A DNA stretch of 32,992 nt from Chara braunii. Lineage: Eukaryota > Streptophyta > Charophyceae > Charales > Characeae. The position numbers and the translations under genes were made by a program. The stretch covers positions 492,556-525,547 of the forward strand of contig BFEA01000266.1 of the NCBI GenBank assembly GCA_003427395.1, read 5' to 3'. Below are positions 9,601-19,400 of the stretch, piece by piece; position 1 is the stretch's first letter, and each line of letters opens with the position of its first letter. The notes under the pieces are model-generated. The model ran no database searches, was not told the origin of the DNA, and saw only the letters and a program-made list of their open reading frames with translations.

Positions 9601-9992
9601 AACCAGGGGTGTTATTTTCGACGAATTTTGCACCGAATTGCACTGAAACTGTCATATTGTGCTGATTTTTTGCTTTTTTTCTTGTTTTTCTTTTTGTGTG
9701 ATATATATGTGCTTTAGGGTACGTCATGTGTGCAGTTTTGACATGTTTGGATCAATAATGAAAAAGTTGGCATTTTGTTGATTTCGTTGGACGCTTCATT
9801 TTGACTCGGACAGTGTCTTTGTGTTAGGGTTTCATAGTGTTTTTTTGTATTTTTTTTGGTTTTTTTTGGCCTGTTTCCTTTTTTGATGTTTGCATTATGG
9901 TCTCATATCGTTTGTTTCTAAATTTTTTGATGAAATTCGCACCGCAATTGCCAACGAAAACGGCGAATATTTGGGCTCCCGTTAACCGTCTC
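9601..9992. repeat. T-rich insert within the inverted arm
   Basis: This stretch replaces the segment that would correspond to 8414-8728 in the other arm. It is T-rich (several runs of 7-8 T on the plus strand) and carries an imperfect direct repeat near its ends, GAATTTTGCACCGAATTGC at about 9621 and GAAATTCGCACCGCAATTGC at about 9930. No coding signal. It could be a small non-autonomous element, but target duplications are not evident. Confidence 0.45.
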
Positions 9993-10155
9993 TCAACAGA
10001 GCAACACCTGGTCTCATGGAGACTGTAGAGTGACTAAAAGGTCGATATTATGAGAGGTTGAGGGAGTATCTAGCCTGGTTGGAACTATTTCCTACCTCTT
10101 CAGACTCTGTAGAAGCGAATACTACTCCTATTGGCTTGCCTGGTTTCCCGGTGGC

Positions 10156-10388
10156 CCTGTCTTGTTCGTGCCAAAGAAGAGAGGCATCTTGAGGATGTGC
10201 ATTGACTATAGGGGTCTCAATGCCATCACCGTGCATAATGTGGAGCCCATACCTTGCATCGATCACCTCCCGAATAGAGTGCAGGGATGTAAGTACTTCA
10301 GCAAGGTGGATATAGAGTCCGGGTACCATAAAATCCAGATCAGATCTGAGGATCAGCACAAAACTGCATTTCAGACCAAATATGGCCT
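10156..10388 (+). pseudogene. pol: Gypsy reverse transcriptase, N-terminal half
   Basis: The frame reads VLFVPKKRGILRMCIDYRGL, then NRVQGCKYFSKVDIESGYHK and DQHKTAFQTKYG. These are the fingers and the first catalytic motif (the Asp of SKVD) of Ty3/gypsy RT. The domain stops abruptly where the nested insertion begins at about 10389 and resumes at 12762. A retroelement RT would copy element RNA into DNA in cytoplasmic particles; this copy cannot. Confidence 0.85.
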
Positions 10389-10638
10389 GTGTAATGACGT
10401 GCAAAATCACAGACTGAAACACCTGTTGTTTTCTGAGTTTTGTCGCTGGACTGAGTGACTTGCTGAGAATGTGTGTGGAGTTTCCATGTGTTTCCCTGAC
10501 CCTTGGGTGTGTATGTGACCCGCCAGGGTACTTGTGCACTGAGAAGGCCCACGAGCCTGGTACTTACCTGTGGCCGTGCTGTTGCAAGGGCGCAGTGGAG
10601 AATTAGAAGTAGGCTAAAGAAACGATCCCAACAGCACA

Positions 10639-10965
10639 GACCTATGCACAGTTTGCACAGAAGGGGCTCAAGAGGATATAATACATTGCCTGGTTAATTG
10701 CAGTGAGGCGACGGAGTACTGGGCAAGGGCTTCAGCCCTTTGGAACTCCCTCTTTCCCTCCCCTTTACCCAAACACCCCATCCAAGTTCTCCTCTGGACT
10801 AACATCCCGGATCTATGTCAGAAGACAGAGAGGTTGTGGTTCGGCCTGATCAGAAAGGCGACGTTGTGGGTCATTTGGAAGGAGAGATGCTGCAGAACCA
10901 TTGAAGGAATTTCCAACTCAAGGGAGAAGGTATGGGCTGAGACGAGGTCTATGATACAAACATAA
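10639..10965 (+). pseudogene. LINE ORF2 C-terminal fragment with zinc knuckle
   Basis: The frame DLCTVCTEGAQEDIIHCLVN, followed by CSEATEYWARASALWNSLF, has the C-x2-C...H-x4-C pattern and the EYW block. These typify the zinc-binding region after the RT in plant LINEs. A WVIWKERC segment near 10870-10895 fits the same domain, and a stop follows at 10963. Only the last 108 codons remain, so the LINE is 5'-truncated, as is common for LINE insertions. It differs clearly from the minus-strand LINE at 28103-30901 and represents a different subfamily. Confidence 0.75.
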
Positions 10966-11824
10966 ATTCGCTGCAAGTGGCAGAGAACGAGTCAATTGAT
11001 GCCTGAGGATGAGGATCAGCGGAAAAAGATCAGAATGAATTTTATCAGACTATGGCTTTTAAATGGCAAGGTGGCTGAGCTACGGGATGATCATATACGT
11101 TGGAAGGACTGGCACAACTCGGACTCAGACCGGAGAAGTCAGCTCTCGCTGTCAGCAGGAAGACAGACCACCTTGCATGATGTGTGATCTGAAGGGAGAA
11201 CACAAGAACGGGTATGGGTCACAGCTGGCACAAGGACGTCTCTATGTAGAGAACGCGAGGGGCGGTAGAAGGTAGGCTCGGAAAGGGCAAGGTGGTGGGG
11301 ATATGGTTCAACCATATACGTGGAAGGTCGGGTTCATCTCAAGTTCAGGTCGGAGCAGACGGCCTCTTGTATCAACGGATGGACAGAATACCTGATCAGT
11401 TATATAATCGGAAGGGTGAAGACAAGAGTGGTCATGGACCATATGACGTACCTTTAGTACCCCAGCCAGCAGAAGGACTAGCTTCATCACAGGTCACATA
11501 ATGTTGGAGGGCGTAATCCGATATTGAATCTCCAGTGGCTTCTTTTACCTTTCTTGCTTTTTATTATTTATTTGACAGGTCATGCAGTTGACCTGAGAGG
11601 GAAGGAAGAAGTAAGGCAAGCTGACAGTCAATCCTCCACGATGCTGGAGTAATCAATGCTGGTCAGGGATCCTTCGGCCGGACGGAAGGAAGCGTGAGTG
11701 GGTTTCATGATGTAATGTTTTATCCTGACTTGCCGGTGGAATAGGAACCGGACTGATGCTCCCCAGAATGGAAATGGAGTCGGGGCCATAAGGACCTGTT
11801 TTTTTCAAAAAAAAAAAAAAAAAA
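10966..11824 (+). repeat. LINE 3' untranslated region with internal duplication and poly(A)
   Basis: The sequence runs from the LINE stop to a pure A-run at 11807-11824. Two diverged copies of about 200 bp lie at roughly 11063-11230 and 11290-11480. Each has GGCAAGGTGG, a CATATACGT-GGAAGG block and a CAGTCGGAGAAG/CAGGTCGGAGCAG-like block. The terminal 75 bp matches the copy next to the U6 pseudogene at 3367-3450. Confidence 0.6.
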
Positions 11825-11979
11825 GAGTAGGCTAAGCTCGCGCAGGTTGGAAAACACTCAAGTAGCGGGTAGGTAGGCAGACGAAGACAAAGAGTCCGAT
11901 AGGCTTAGAGTCTAGGGGTACCGGTCTAGTCGAGTCTGGGCCGTGCAGAGGGGAATATCAGTCTGCAATGATGTTGCCT

Positions 11980-12758
11980 CCAATTTGTGGAGGTACCAGT
12001 AGACTTGGGAGGCAGCGCGACCTTGAAGCCAACGCGCAAAGAGGCAATACTCCGGTGTATCTTCAGTGGAGGCGAGAGGCTCAGCCTCATTTTGCGTGTG
12101 TGCAGCTCGGTCGCACACTGCTGGAGCAACTGCCCAAGCGCGAAAGCGCTGGGTGGAGGAAGAAGGCAGCATGGCCATCCACCTCAGCTATGGTGGGTGA
12201 ATCCAAGGGGGAAGAGCAGGAGGAGCAGGAAGATGGTGAGCAAGGGGAGAGTGATGGGGGAGGTTACCTGGCTACGGTGGTCTGCATCTTCATCTCCTTG
12301 GTTGGCGCTGCACTTGGAAGGCCTCAGTTGGGGTTGGCACTTACAAGGAAGACTCTGGCGCTAGTGCCAGGCATGGCAGCCAAAGTAGGAGGGACACATG
12401 AGCTTTGTGTCGTCCTTTGAACATCGGAGTTTCACTCCGATAGTCCACCATAGCCACCTGCTCAACCAAGTAGGAAGTAGGTCTATGAGATGGCTATGGT
12501 GGACCTCTTTAGTGGCTGTTATTCTTATTATTATTGTAATGAAGAGTTGTCGGACTAATTGGAGGGTGAAGACGGTAGCGAGATGAACGGGGATTGACAT
12601 TGGTCTTCGTTGGTGTTCATCTTCTTCTTCTCCTTCTTCCATTCTTATTTCTTCTTCTTCCTTTGTCTATTTCTCTTTCCGAGTTCTTTTGTTTCAGTTG
12701 CGATTGGACGATATTGTCTCTTGAATTGTGGCACTGCAAGCTAGCCAGGATCGTAACA
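11980..12758. repeat. Dispersed repeat X, copy 2
   Basis: It aligns with 301-1188, from GGAGGTACC to the terminal AGGATCGTAACAC. The right end coincides with the right border of the nested insertion in the RT, supporting GTAACAC as a true element end. An open frame across 11968-12420 shows no known domain. An inverted GGCTATGGTGG/CCACCATAGCC pair lies near 12447-12505. Confidence 0.7.
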
Positions 12759-12761
12759 CCT

Positions 12762-13039
12762 ATATGAGTTTGTGGTGATGCTATTCGGGCTTTGTAATGT
12801 GCCCGGTACTTTCCAGCATGCTATGAATAGGATATTCCATGACTATTTGGATAAGTTTATAGTCCTCTATCTCGATGATATTCTTATCTTCAGTAGGACA
12901 TAGGAGGGGCACGGAGAGCACCTAGATATAGTGTTAGGTCTCCTTCGAAAGCACTGGCACAAGATTAATATAGAGAAGTGTGAGGTTGTTTGTACTAGAA
13001 TCTTGTGCTTGGGTCATGAGATATCTGAGGAGGGTTTGA
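12762..13039 (+). pseudogene. pol: Gypsy reverse transcriptase, C-terminal half with YLDD
   Basis: The homology resumes as [20 protein letters not shown], a hallmark of gypsy RT. The catalytic YLDD box follows at 12868-12879. An in-frame stop follows FSRT at about 12899. CEVVCTRILCLGHEISEEGL then marks the RT thumb. Further stops follow. Confidence 0.85.
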
Positions 13040-13685
13040 GGTGAGAAGATGCGAAGGCGCCATAAGGGGCTGGCATCGACCTCGGTCTGTGACTGAGGTC
13101 AGACGGCTCTTGGGGCTAACTGGCTACCACAGGCCGTTTGTCAAGAATTACGACAGTATGGATGCCTGCTTGACCGATCTTACACGCCTAGATAGTAGAC
13201 ACCCCTTGGGAATGGACCGAAAAGTGTGAGTGGGCCTTCAAGCAATTGAAGTCCGCTTTGATGCATCATCCAGTCCTAAAAATTGTGGATCCCAATAAAC
13301 CATGTATTAGGACCACTGACGCCAATCAGTGTAGGATTCAGTGTTACAGCAGAAAGAGGGGGAGAAGTTGAGGCCACTTGAGTACACGTCCAAGAAGATG
13401 CCTTGTCAGAAGCTAGCCAACTCAACATATGAGCGAGAGTTGTATGCACTCTACAATGTCTACATGGCGTTGAAACAGTAGAAGCACTGTCTCCATGGCA
13501 GACATTTTGAAATTCGCTCTGACCATTAGACGCTCCAATGGATCAGGACACAGCCCATGCTGTCTGACACGCTTAAAAGGTGGATACAAGTCATAGATAT
13601 GTATGTCTTCACCCTGAAGCATGCCAAAGGACAGTTGAATGAAGTGGCTGATGCATTGCCGAGGAGGGCAGACTATCTTGGGGTG
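13040..13685 (+). pseudogene. pol: Gypsy RT connection and RNase H, broken
   Basis: PRSVTEVRRLLGLTGYHRPF at about 13080-13140 is the connection segment (usual form FLGLxGYYRxFI). TTDANQCR (about 13314) carries the first RNase H Asp. YERELYAL at about 13430 carries the catalytic Glu. The block that usually reads TDHxxLxW appears as SDH, stop, TLQWI near 13525-13550. The end, ADALPRRADY, corresponds to the ADALSRR motif that closes RNase H. Several stops interrupt it. Confidence 0.8.
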
Positions 13686-13889
13686 CTGGTGGATGAGTTT
13701 GGATTATCCAGGACTGTATGTTAACAGTTGATGGATGCTTACGACAGCGACAGCATCAGAAGGAGATCATTAGACGCCTCGACTCACAAGATAGAGGTCA
13801 GTAAGGACTTTATGATGGTTGGCGGATTGCCGTTCCTTATTTGGGAATAACAGATTGTGTCCCAAACAGTGAGTCTTTGCGCAGTTTAC

Positions 13890-14590
13890 TTTTAGGTGAG
13901 TGTCATGACTCATGACGCCTGTGGTCATTTTGGTTTTAAAAAGACATATGCTAATCTGTTGCAGCAAATCTGGTGGCCTACGACATTACAGGACGCTAAG
14001 AAGTGTATAAAGACATGCCAGGCTTGTCAGCTCAACAAACCTAGGACTCAGGCACCTCTTGGCTTACTGAAGCCACTGGCCCGGGAGTCTTTGTCCATGG
14101 ACTTGGACACTCTTGTGAGCAGCAAACAGAGGAATAGGCAGATATGGGTGATTGTTGATAGCTTTTCTAAGTGCGCCAGACTAGTACCGCTACCGGCAAT
14201 GGCTAAGACAGACCTGGTCATTAGCAAGTTTTCAGATCAGTTGGTAAAGGACACTTGGGCTGCCTAAGACTATAGAAAGCGATAGAGATGTGCGACGCAC
14301 AAGCGAGCTGTGGCAGAAGGCTGCTCAACAGATAGGATCTGAACTTCATATGACATCTGGGAACCATCCAGAAACTAATGGACAGGCTGAACAAATGAAC
14401 CGGGTAGTACAACAACTGCTTAGGCATTATATTAAGCCTAATCAGGATGATTGGGATGGCATGTTACCTAGTATGTAGAACAACATTGGGCGCAATGCTA
14501 CAGATCGCTCTCCAAACCAGCTGCACTTAACATGGAAGCCCAGAACGCCGTTAGACTTTCTACTGCCTGAATCTCAGTCTAATGCAGCAC
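13890..14590 (+). pseudogene. pol: Gypsy integrase, broken
   Basis: The zinc-binding region (H-x3-H then CIKTCQAC) is at about 13910-14035. The core follows with SMDLDTL at about 14093-14115, IWVIVDSFSKCARLVPL, and SDRDVR at about 14280. GNHPETNGQAEQMNR at about 14360-14400 carries the catalytic Glu. A frameshift near 14267 and a stop after LPSM (about 14477) inactivate it. The stretch PRTPLDFLLPE at about 14540-14570 marks the region before the C-terminal tail. Integrase would insert the DNA copy into chromosomes. Confidence 0.85.
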
Positions 14591-14601
14591 CAGGAAGCTT
14601 A

Positions 14602-14717
14602 GAGTATGGTAGACAGTATTAAACTATGCTGTGGGAAAGAATGCCATGGTAGCTTCTGAGAGTATGGTAGACAGTATTAAACTATGCTGCAGGAAAGAAT
14701 GCCATGGTAGCTTCTGA
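14602..14717 (+). repeat. 58-bp tandem duplication in the integrase tail
   Basis: GAGTATGGTAGACAGTATTA begins at 14602 and again at 14660. The two 58-bp units differ at very few bases (TGTGGG against TGCAGG), so the duplication is recent compared with the decay of the element. Confidence 0.9.
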
Positions 14718-14984
14718 GAGCAGACATAGACGGCCAACTAAGTTTCCGATAGGGGGAGAGCCTGGGCTAAGTCTTCTCATTTTACACAATAACAGAATGT
14801 CTCCAGAAAACTGCTGCCTGGTCAATCCTGGATATGGTTGGATCCAATCCGGATGGCCCCTCGTACATCATCGCTGTTCCACCTCATTTCCGCACACACC
14901 CTGTCTTTTGTGCCTCCAGAGTCCAAACTCCTACTTCCTCAGAATCTGACCAGTTTCCCTCTCGAAGATCAATGCTGCCCCCTA

Positions 14985-15190
14985 CCGTGGACTGATCAGC
15001 TCGTTGAGCACCGAGTGATGCCATTTCCCAAGCCAGAGGGCAGAGGAAGACCACTGAATAAACTGCGAATGCAATGTGGGGTGTCCTTCAGACATACACC
15101 TGGATTCCGCAGTGGATCGGTGGTTCACGAGAGAAGAACTGATGAAGACAACTCCACAGGTGGATGAAGAATTCTTAGAGGACTTTCAAA
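14985..15190 (+). pseudogene. pol: Chromodomain-like C-terminus of the gypsy polyprotein
   Basis: DQLVEHRVMPFPKPEGRGRP, then a frameshifted segment, then WFTREELMKTTPQVDEEFLE. This fits the position and general shape (E-h-L..R, then W-xx-xxL...VxEF) of the chromo-like tail of chromoviruses, just before the polypurine tract. The core aromatic residues of a full chromodomain are not all visible, so the call is tentative. Confidence 0.4.
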
Positions 15191-15195
15191 TGCGA

Positions 15196-15206
15196 GGGGG
15201 AGGGAA
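15196..15206 (+). other. Polypurine tract
   Basis: GGGGGAGGGAA directly abuts the TG start of the 3' LTR. It is in the expected place for priming plus-strand DNA synthesis. Confidence 0.8.
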
Positions 15207-15871
15207 TGCAAGGATTCAGCACCTAGCCAGGAATAGGCCCTGCCTGTCCTAAGTGAAGGCAGGCCTGCAAAAATGAGGCCGAGCCGAATGTGAGCAGACT
15301 AGGGCCCCTGGGTAGTTGCTACACGCATACAGCATCTTGAAGTAACCGGTAGGCCCAGCGCACGAGTTAGTTGAGGATGCTGGGCCTAGTGCAGATTCTG
15401 GAAGGGCCCAGGGCGCATTCAACTGGGACTGGGCGAAGCCTGGCCAGAGGCTGCTTGGCCTCTCCAGCCAGCACAAAAAACTGGAGGACGCAGCATTCGA
15501 CACATTCGACCATTGTGCCAATGCGGCACCGCTGTGCCCGAGGAGGAAGCTGCACGGTTAGAGCAAGGAAGGAGAAGGGGAGAGCCGCTGCCATAGCAGG
15601 GGTAGTTTTTGTATCGGAGGTCCTTGATGCAAGGAGAACATGGGAGAGAAGGAAGAGAGGCAGTGTGACGAGGCACGTACCTGGTGGTGACGAAGGCAGG
15701 CTGTTCGATCAGAGTCTTCAAGGGGCATTTGGATGATGACGTGTGTTGTTGTATTGGTTTGGAGGCATTAGAGACTTAGTGCTTTGCTCGTTCCTATTTG
15801 GTATGAAACTGGCTTTGATTTCTGCTCTTAATTTCAGTTCAATAATGCTGATGGCATTGCTTACTTCGACA
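15207..15871 (+). repeat. 3' LTR
   Basis: It starts TGCAAGGATTC after the polypurine tract and aligns with 4960-5744. The end is placed at CTTCGACA by alignment with CTTATTTCCTTACA of the 5' LTR. It lacks part of the 5' LTR (for example the segment around 5265-5285 and the terminal TGTCTGGTTTTCTG block), so the exact 3' border is less sure than the 5' border. Confidence 0.75.
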
Positions 15872-16488
15872 ATTGTTTCATGTATACAATTTCAGTGCAT
15901 TGCTTCCTATCTGGTAGAAACTTCATCCTTGTTTCAGGTATACAAAATTTGCAACTGCTCCTTCGACAATGAGGAGCCCTTGCCTCAGTTTGGTTCATTG
16001 GTGAAATCGAGTCCCTCCTTGCTTGGCCATAAGGCAAGTAGAAGACGGTCCAGAGACAGCCAGCCGGCTGCTGATTACCAAAACTGGTAGCTGGCCTGCT
16101 TTTTTTATCGACAGTGATGGATGAAACTGAGGAGCTCCTTCCTTTGTCCTCAGGCTGGTGGAACCTGTCCAACGAATGAACAAGTTATATGAGGCGCAAA
16201 CTCACCAACCAACCTATGTTTGTCCCAAAGTTTGAAATTGCTCTGCTTTTGCAGCAGTTCCACACTTGCCAGTTTGGACCGACCCATAAATCAGACTGAG
16301 AAATTGTGTGTTCACTGTGCAAAAGTCTGCGTGTGGAATCCTTTTGGCGGGTCTGCTTGGGTTGCTTGGTGGTGGTTTTGTGTCTGTCACAATGAACTTT
16401 GGCGATGGACGAATCGATGGACTTGCCCACTCTCAACCATTGAGCTTGTCATCAAGAGCTGATTTCTTCCTCCTCCTACGACCAGCAG
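15872..16488 (+). other. Intron 3' end with splice acceptor
   Basis: Non-repetitive sequence without a recognisable exon. A pyrimidine-rich stretch, TTTCTTCCTCCTCCTACG, leads to CAG at 16486-16488, followed by the open frame. In the frame of the giant exon a stop lies at 16441-16443, so the exon cannot extend further left than that. The short repeat TTTCATGTATACAA/TTTCAGGTATACAA near 15875 and 15934 is noted. Confidence 0.5.
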
Positions 16489-19400
16489 TTCTCTAGTTCA
16501 GATCGAGATCTTGTGACCGGCAAGTATTGGGATACCAACAGTGCAAAGTCTCCAGTCTCCTCTGACCTGAGCAAGTACCGTAGCTCTACCAGATCTGCTT
16601 CAGCAGGCCAGCATTGGGATGTGCGTGTGCGATCTTCTGCCCATTCTCACCCCTCCAAGCACGCTGTCTCTCCTGGACCTCCTGTGGTGGGCGAGCATCC
16701 AAATGCTGCCAGGAACCTGACTGCTGATGCCTCTCCTCCGGCAGGCGGCAAGTATTCAGATGTTGGCACCCGATCTCCACTCTATTCCGACCCAGGCAAA
16801 CATTCTAGATCTACAAGATATTTTGCAGGCAAGTCTTGGGATGATGCCGGACGATCACCAATCTTTTCTGACCATACAAATTACCACCGCTCTGCACGGC
16901 ATCCTGTTTTAGGCAAGTATTCACATGCTGGTGTAAGATCTCCAGACCGTTCATACCCAAGGAAGAATGTCAGCTCTGATAGATCTGTAGGGAACAAGAA
17001 TTGGGGCTCTCCTGGACGATCACCTGTGTTCTCGCTGCCTAGCAAGTACATAACCTCCGGTAGGTCTCGTGTTGCAGGCAACTATTTTCATGCTGGGTCA
17101 CGGTCGCCAGTCTATCAGAGCCCTACAAAGCACACTACCTCTCCTAGACGTCAAATTGTCACCAGCCATCCTGACCTGCAACATCCAGTCCATCCTGAAC
17201 ATGGAAAGTACCCTGGCACAGTTGGATATCCTGTAGCAGGCAGGTATCTTGATGCTGCTGGGCGATCACCAATCAATGCCACCAATAAACCACCTGCAGC
17301 CACTGAGCACGGTGTAGAAGCTACAGTCTCCACCAACCATGTCAGTGACCATAGCTCCACTGGACATCTTGAAACGTCTAGCACTCATGTGCGATCTCCA
17401 GTCTCTTCTGACGCTGGCAAGGACGTGAGCTCTACTGAATCTCCTGAGGTCTTTGATGACTTAGCTGCTAGTCTCTCCAAGCAAAATCATCTCGAGTCTA
17501 GGAAGCAATTGGCCTCTGCTCCTCTCACAAGCAAGCATTCTGGTGCTAGACCACAAGTCACTGTCGGTTCTGGCCCTGGTAAACGCTCTAAAACTGCTGG
17601 AACTCCAGTGGAAGGCAAGTTTTCAGATCCTGCTGTGCCGTCTTCACTCAACCCTCACCCGGGTAAGCACTCTAAATCTGCTGAAGCTTCCAAAGCAGGT
17701 AAGCATGCCGATCAAGGAGGTGTCTCTGTTGACCCAGACAGGTACAATAGCTCTGATCCAGTCTCTTCAGACCCTAACAAGGACGTGAACTCTGCTGAAT
17801 CTTCTGAGGTCTTTGACCACTTAGATGCTAGTCTCTCCAAGCAAAATTCTCTTGAGTCTAGGAAGCACTTGGCCTCTGCTCCTCTCACTAGCAAGCATTC
17901 TGGTGCTAGACCACAAGTCACTGTCGGTTCTGGCCCTGGTAAACGCCCTAAAACTTCTGGAACTGCAGTGGAAGGCAAGTTTTCAGATCCTGCTGTGCAG
18001 TCTTCACTCTATCCTTACCCTGGTAAGCACTCTAAATCTGCTGAAGCTTCTAAAGCAGGTAAGCATGCCGATCAAGGAGGCGTCTCTGTTGACCCAGACA
18101 GGTACAATAGCTCTGATCCAGTCTCTTCAGACCCTAACAAGGACGTGAACTCTGCTGAATCTTCTGAGGTCTTTGACCACTTAGATGCTAGTCTCTCCAA
18201 GCAAAATCCTCTCGAGTCTAGAAAGCATTTGGCCTCTGCCCCTCTTGCAAGCAAGCATTCTGGAGCTAGATCACAAGTTACTGTCGGTTCTGGCCCTGGT
18301 AAACGCCCTAAAACTGCTGAAAGTCCGGTGGCAGGCAAGTTTTCAGATCCTGCTGTGCAGTCTTCACTCTATCCTTACCCTGGTAAGCACTCTAAATCCG
18401 CTGAAACTTCCAAAGCAGGTAAGCATGCCCATCAAGCAGGTGTCTCTGCTGACTCAGACAGGTACGATAGCTCTGATCCAGTCTCTTCCGACCCTAGCAA
18501 GGACGTGAACTCTGCTGAATCTTCTGAGGTCTTTGACGACTTAGATGCTAGTCTCTCCAAGAAAAATCCTCTTAAGTCTAGGAAGCATTTAGCCTCTGCT
18601 CCTCTCACAAGCAAGCATTCTGGGGCTAGATCACAAGTTACTGTCGGTTCTGGCCCTGGTAAACGCCCGAAAACTGCTGAAACTCCAGTGGAAGGCAAGC
18701 TGTCAGATCCTGCAGTGCAGTCTCCACTCCATCCTTACCCTGGTAAGCACTCGAAATCTGCTGAAACTTCCAAAGCTGGTAAGCATGCCGATCAAGCAGG
18801 TGTCTCTGCTGACCCAGACAGGTACAATAGCTCTGATAAACCCGCTCCCACAGGCAAGCATTCGGGCCCTGGTGTGCCATCTGGAGTTTCTACCACTGTA
18901 GAAGGTGGTCCACCTCCTTTAGGCCAGCATTCACATCCTGGTCCACCTCCTTTAGGAGCTGGTGTAGGATCTGTCGCCTCTTCTGACTCCAGAAAGAACA
19001 TAAGCTCTGCTTCAACTCAGGTGAAAGGCAAGGTTTCAAATGCTGGGAAGCAGTCTGCTGTCTCTTCTGACTCTGGCACCCCCCATAGCTCTGACAAACG
19101 TCCTCTTTCAGACAAGCATGCGTATCATGGCGTGCAATCCCGAGTGGATGCCGATAGGGCAGGCAAGGATGCACATGCTGGCCAGGGTTCCTCCGCACGT
19201 CCTGACCTGGATGCTTCCCTAAGCTCTGATAAACCGTCTCCTGTAGGCAAGCATTTGGATCTTGATGCACAGTCCCAAGTTGATGCTACACGTAGACCTC
19301 CCGTACGAGGTGTCTCTGCTGACCCAGCAAGGTACCATCACTCTGATAAACCATCTATCAAAGGCAAGCATTTGGATCCCGATGTCTCATCTGGAGTTGC

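Larger units (their letters stand above)
8257..10150. repeat. Large interrupted inverted duplication inside the gypsy element
   Basis: Two pairs of arms are nested. The inner arms 8729-9106 (plus) and 9222-9600 (minus) are almost identical over about 378 bp and encode the same protease-RT linker on opposite strands. The outer arms 8257-8413 and 9993-10150 are likewise reverse complements (AAACCAGGCAAGCCAATAG, GAGGTAGGAAATAGTTCC, CCAGGTGTTGCTCTGTT). The central 9107-9221, read on the minus strand, carries the LHKQLKELIDK motif that normally leads into the RT. So the minus arm is a copy of this element's own gag-end to RT-start region, inserted backwards just before the RT. Confidence 0.88.
10389..12761 (+). 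mobile_element. Nested 2.4-kb insertion splitting the RT
   Basis: The RT reading frame is continuous if this block is ignored: the same RT homology flanks it on both sides. A 3-bp CCT is present at both junctions (10386-10388 and 12759-12761). The block starts TGTGTAATGACG and ends GATCGTAACA. It contains a truncated LINE (10639-11824) and repeat X copy 2, whose end coincides with the right junction. Whether it is one composite insertion or several is not clear. Confidence 0.75.
4960..15871 (+). mobile_element. Degenerate Ty3/gypsy LTR retrotransposon with nested insertions
   Basis: The order is LTR, tRNA-Met-type primer site, gag with zinc knuckle, protease, reverse transcriptase, RNase H, integrase, chromo-like end, polypurine tract, LTR. 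Integrase after RT and RNase H defines Ty3/gypsy rather than copia. All coding parts are broken by stops and frameshifts. An inverted duplication (8257-10150) and a nested insertion (10389-12761) inflate the internal region. No clear target-site duplication is seen: the flanks are TCTTT and ATTGT. The element lies inside the proposed intron of the host gene, in the same orientation. Confidence 0.88.

Noticed and set aside
16513-16515. GTG as the translation start of the giant protein
   Set aside because: The open frame continues upstream to a good splice acceptor at 16488, and nuclear genes rarely start at GTG. The start is more likely in an upstream exon.
17399-18838. CRISPR-like or other regularly spaced array
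   Set aside because: The 360-bp repeats are contiguous, in frame and coding. There are no short repeats with unique spacers.
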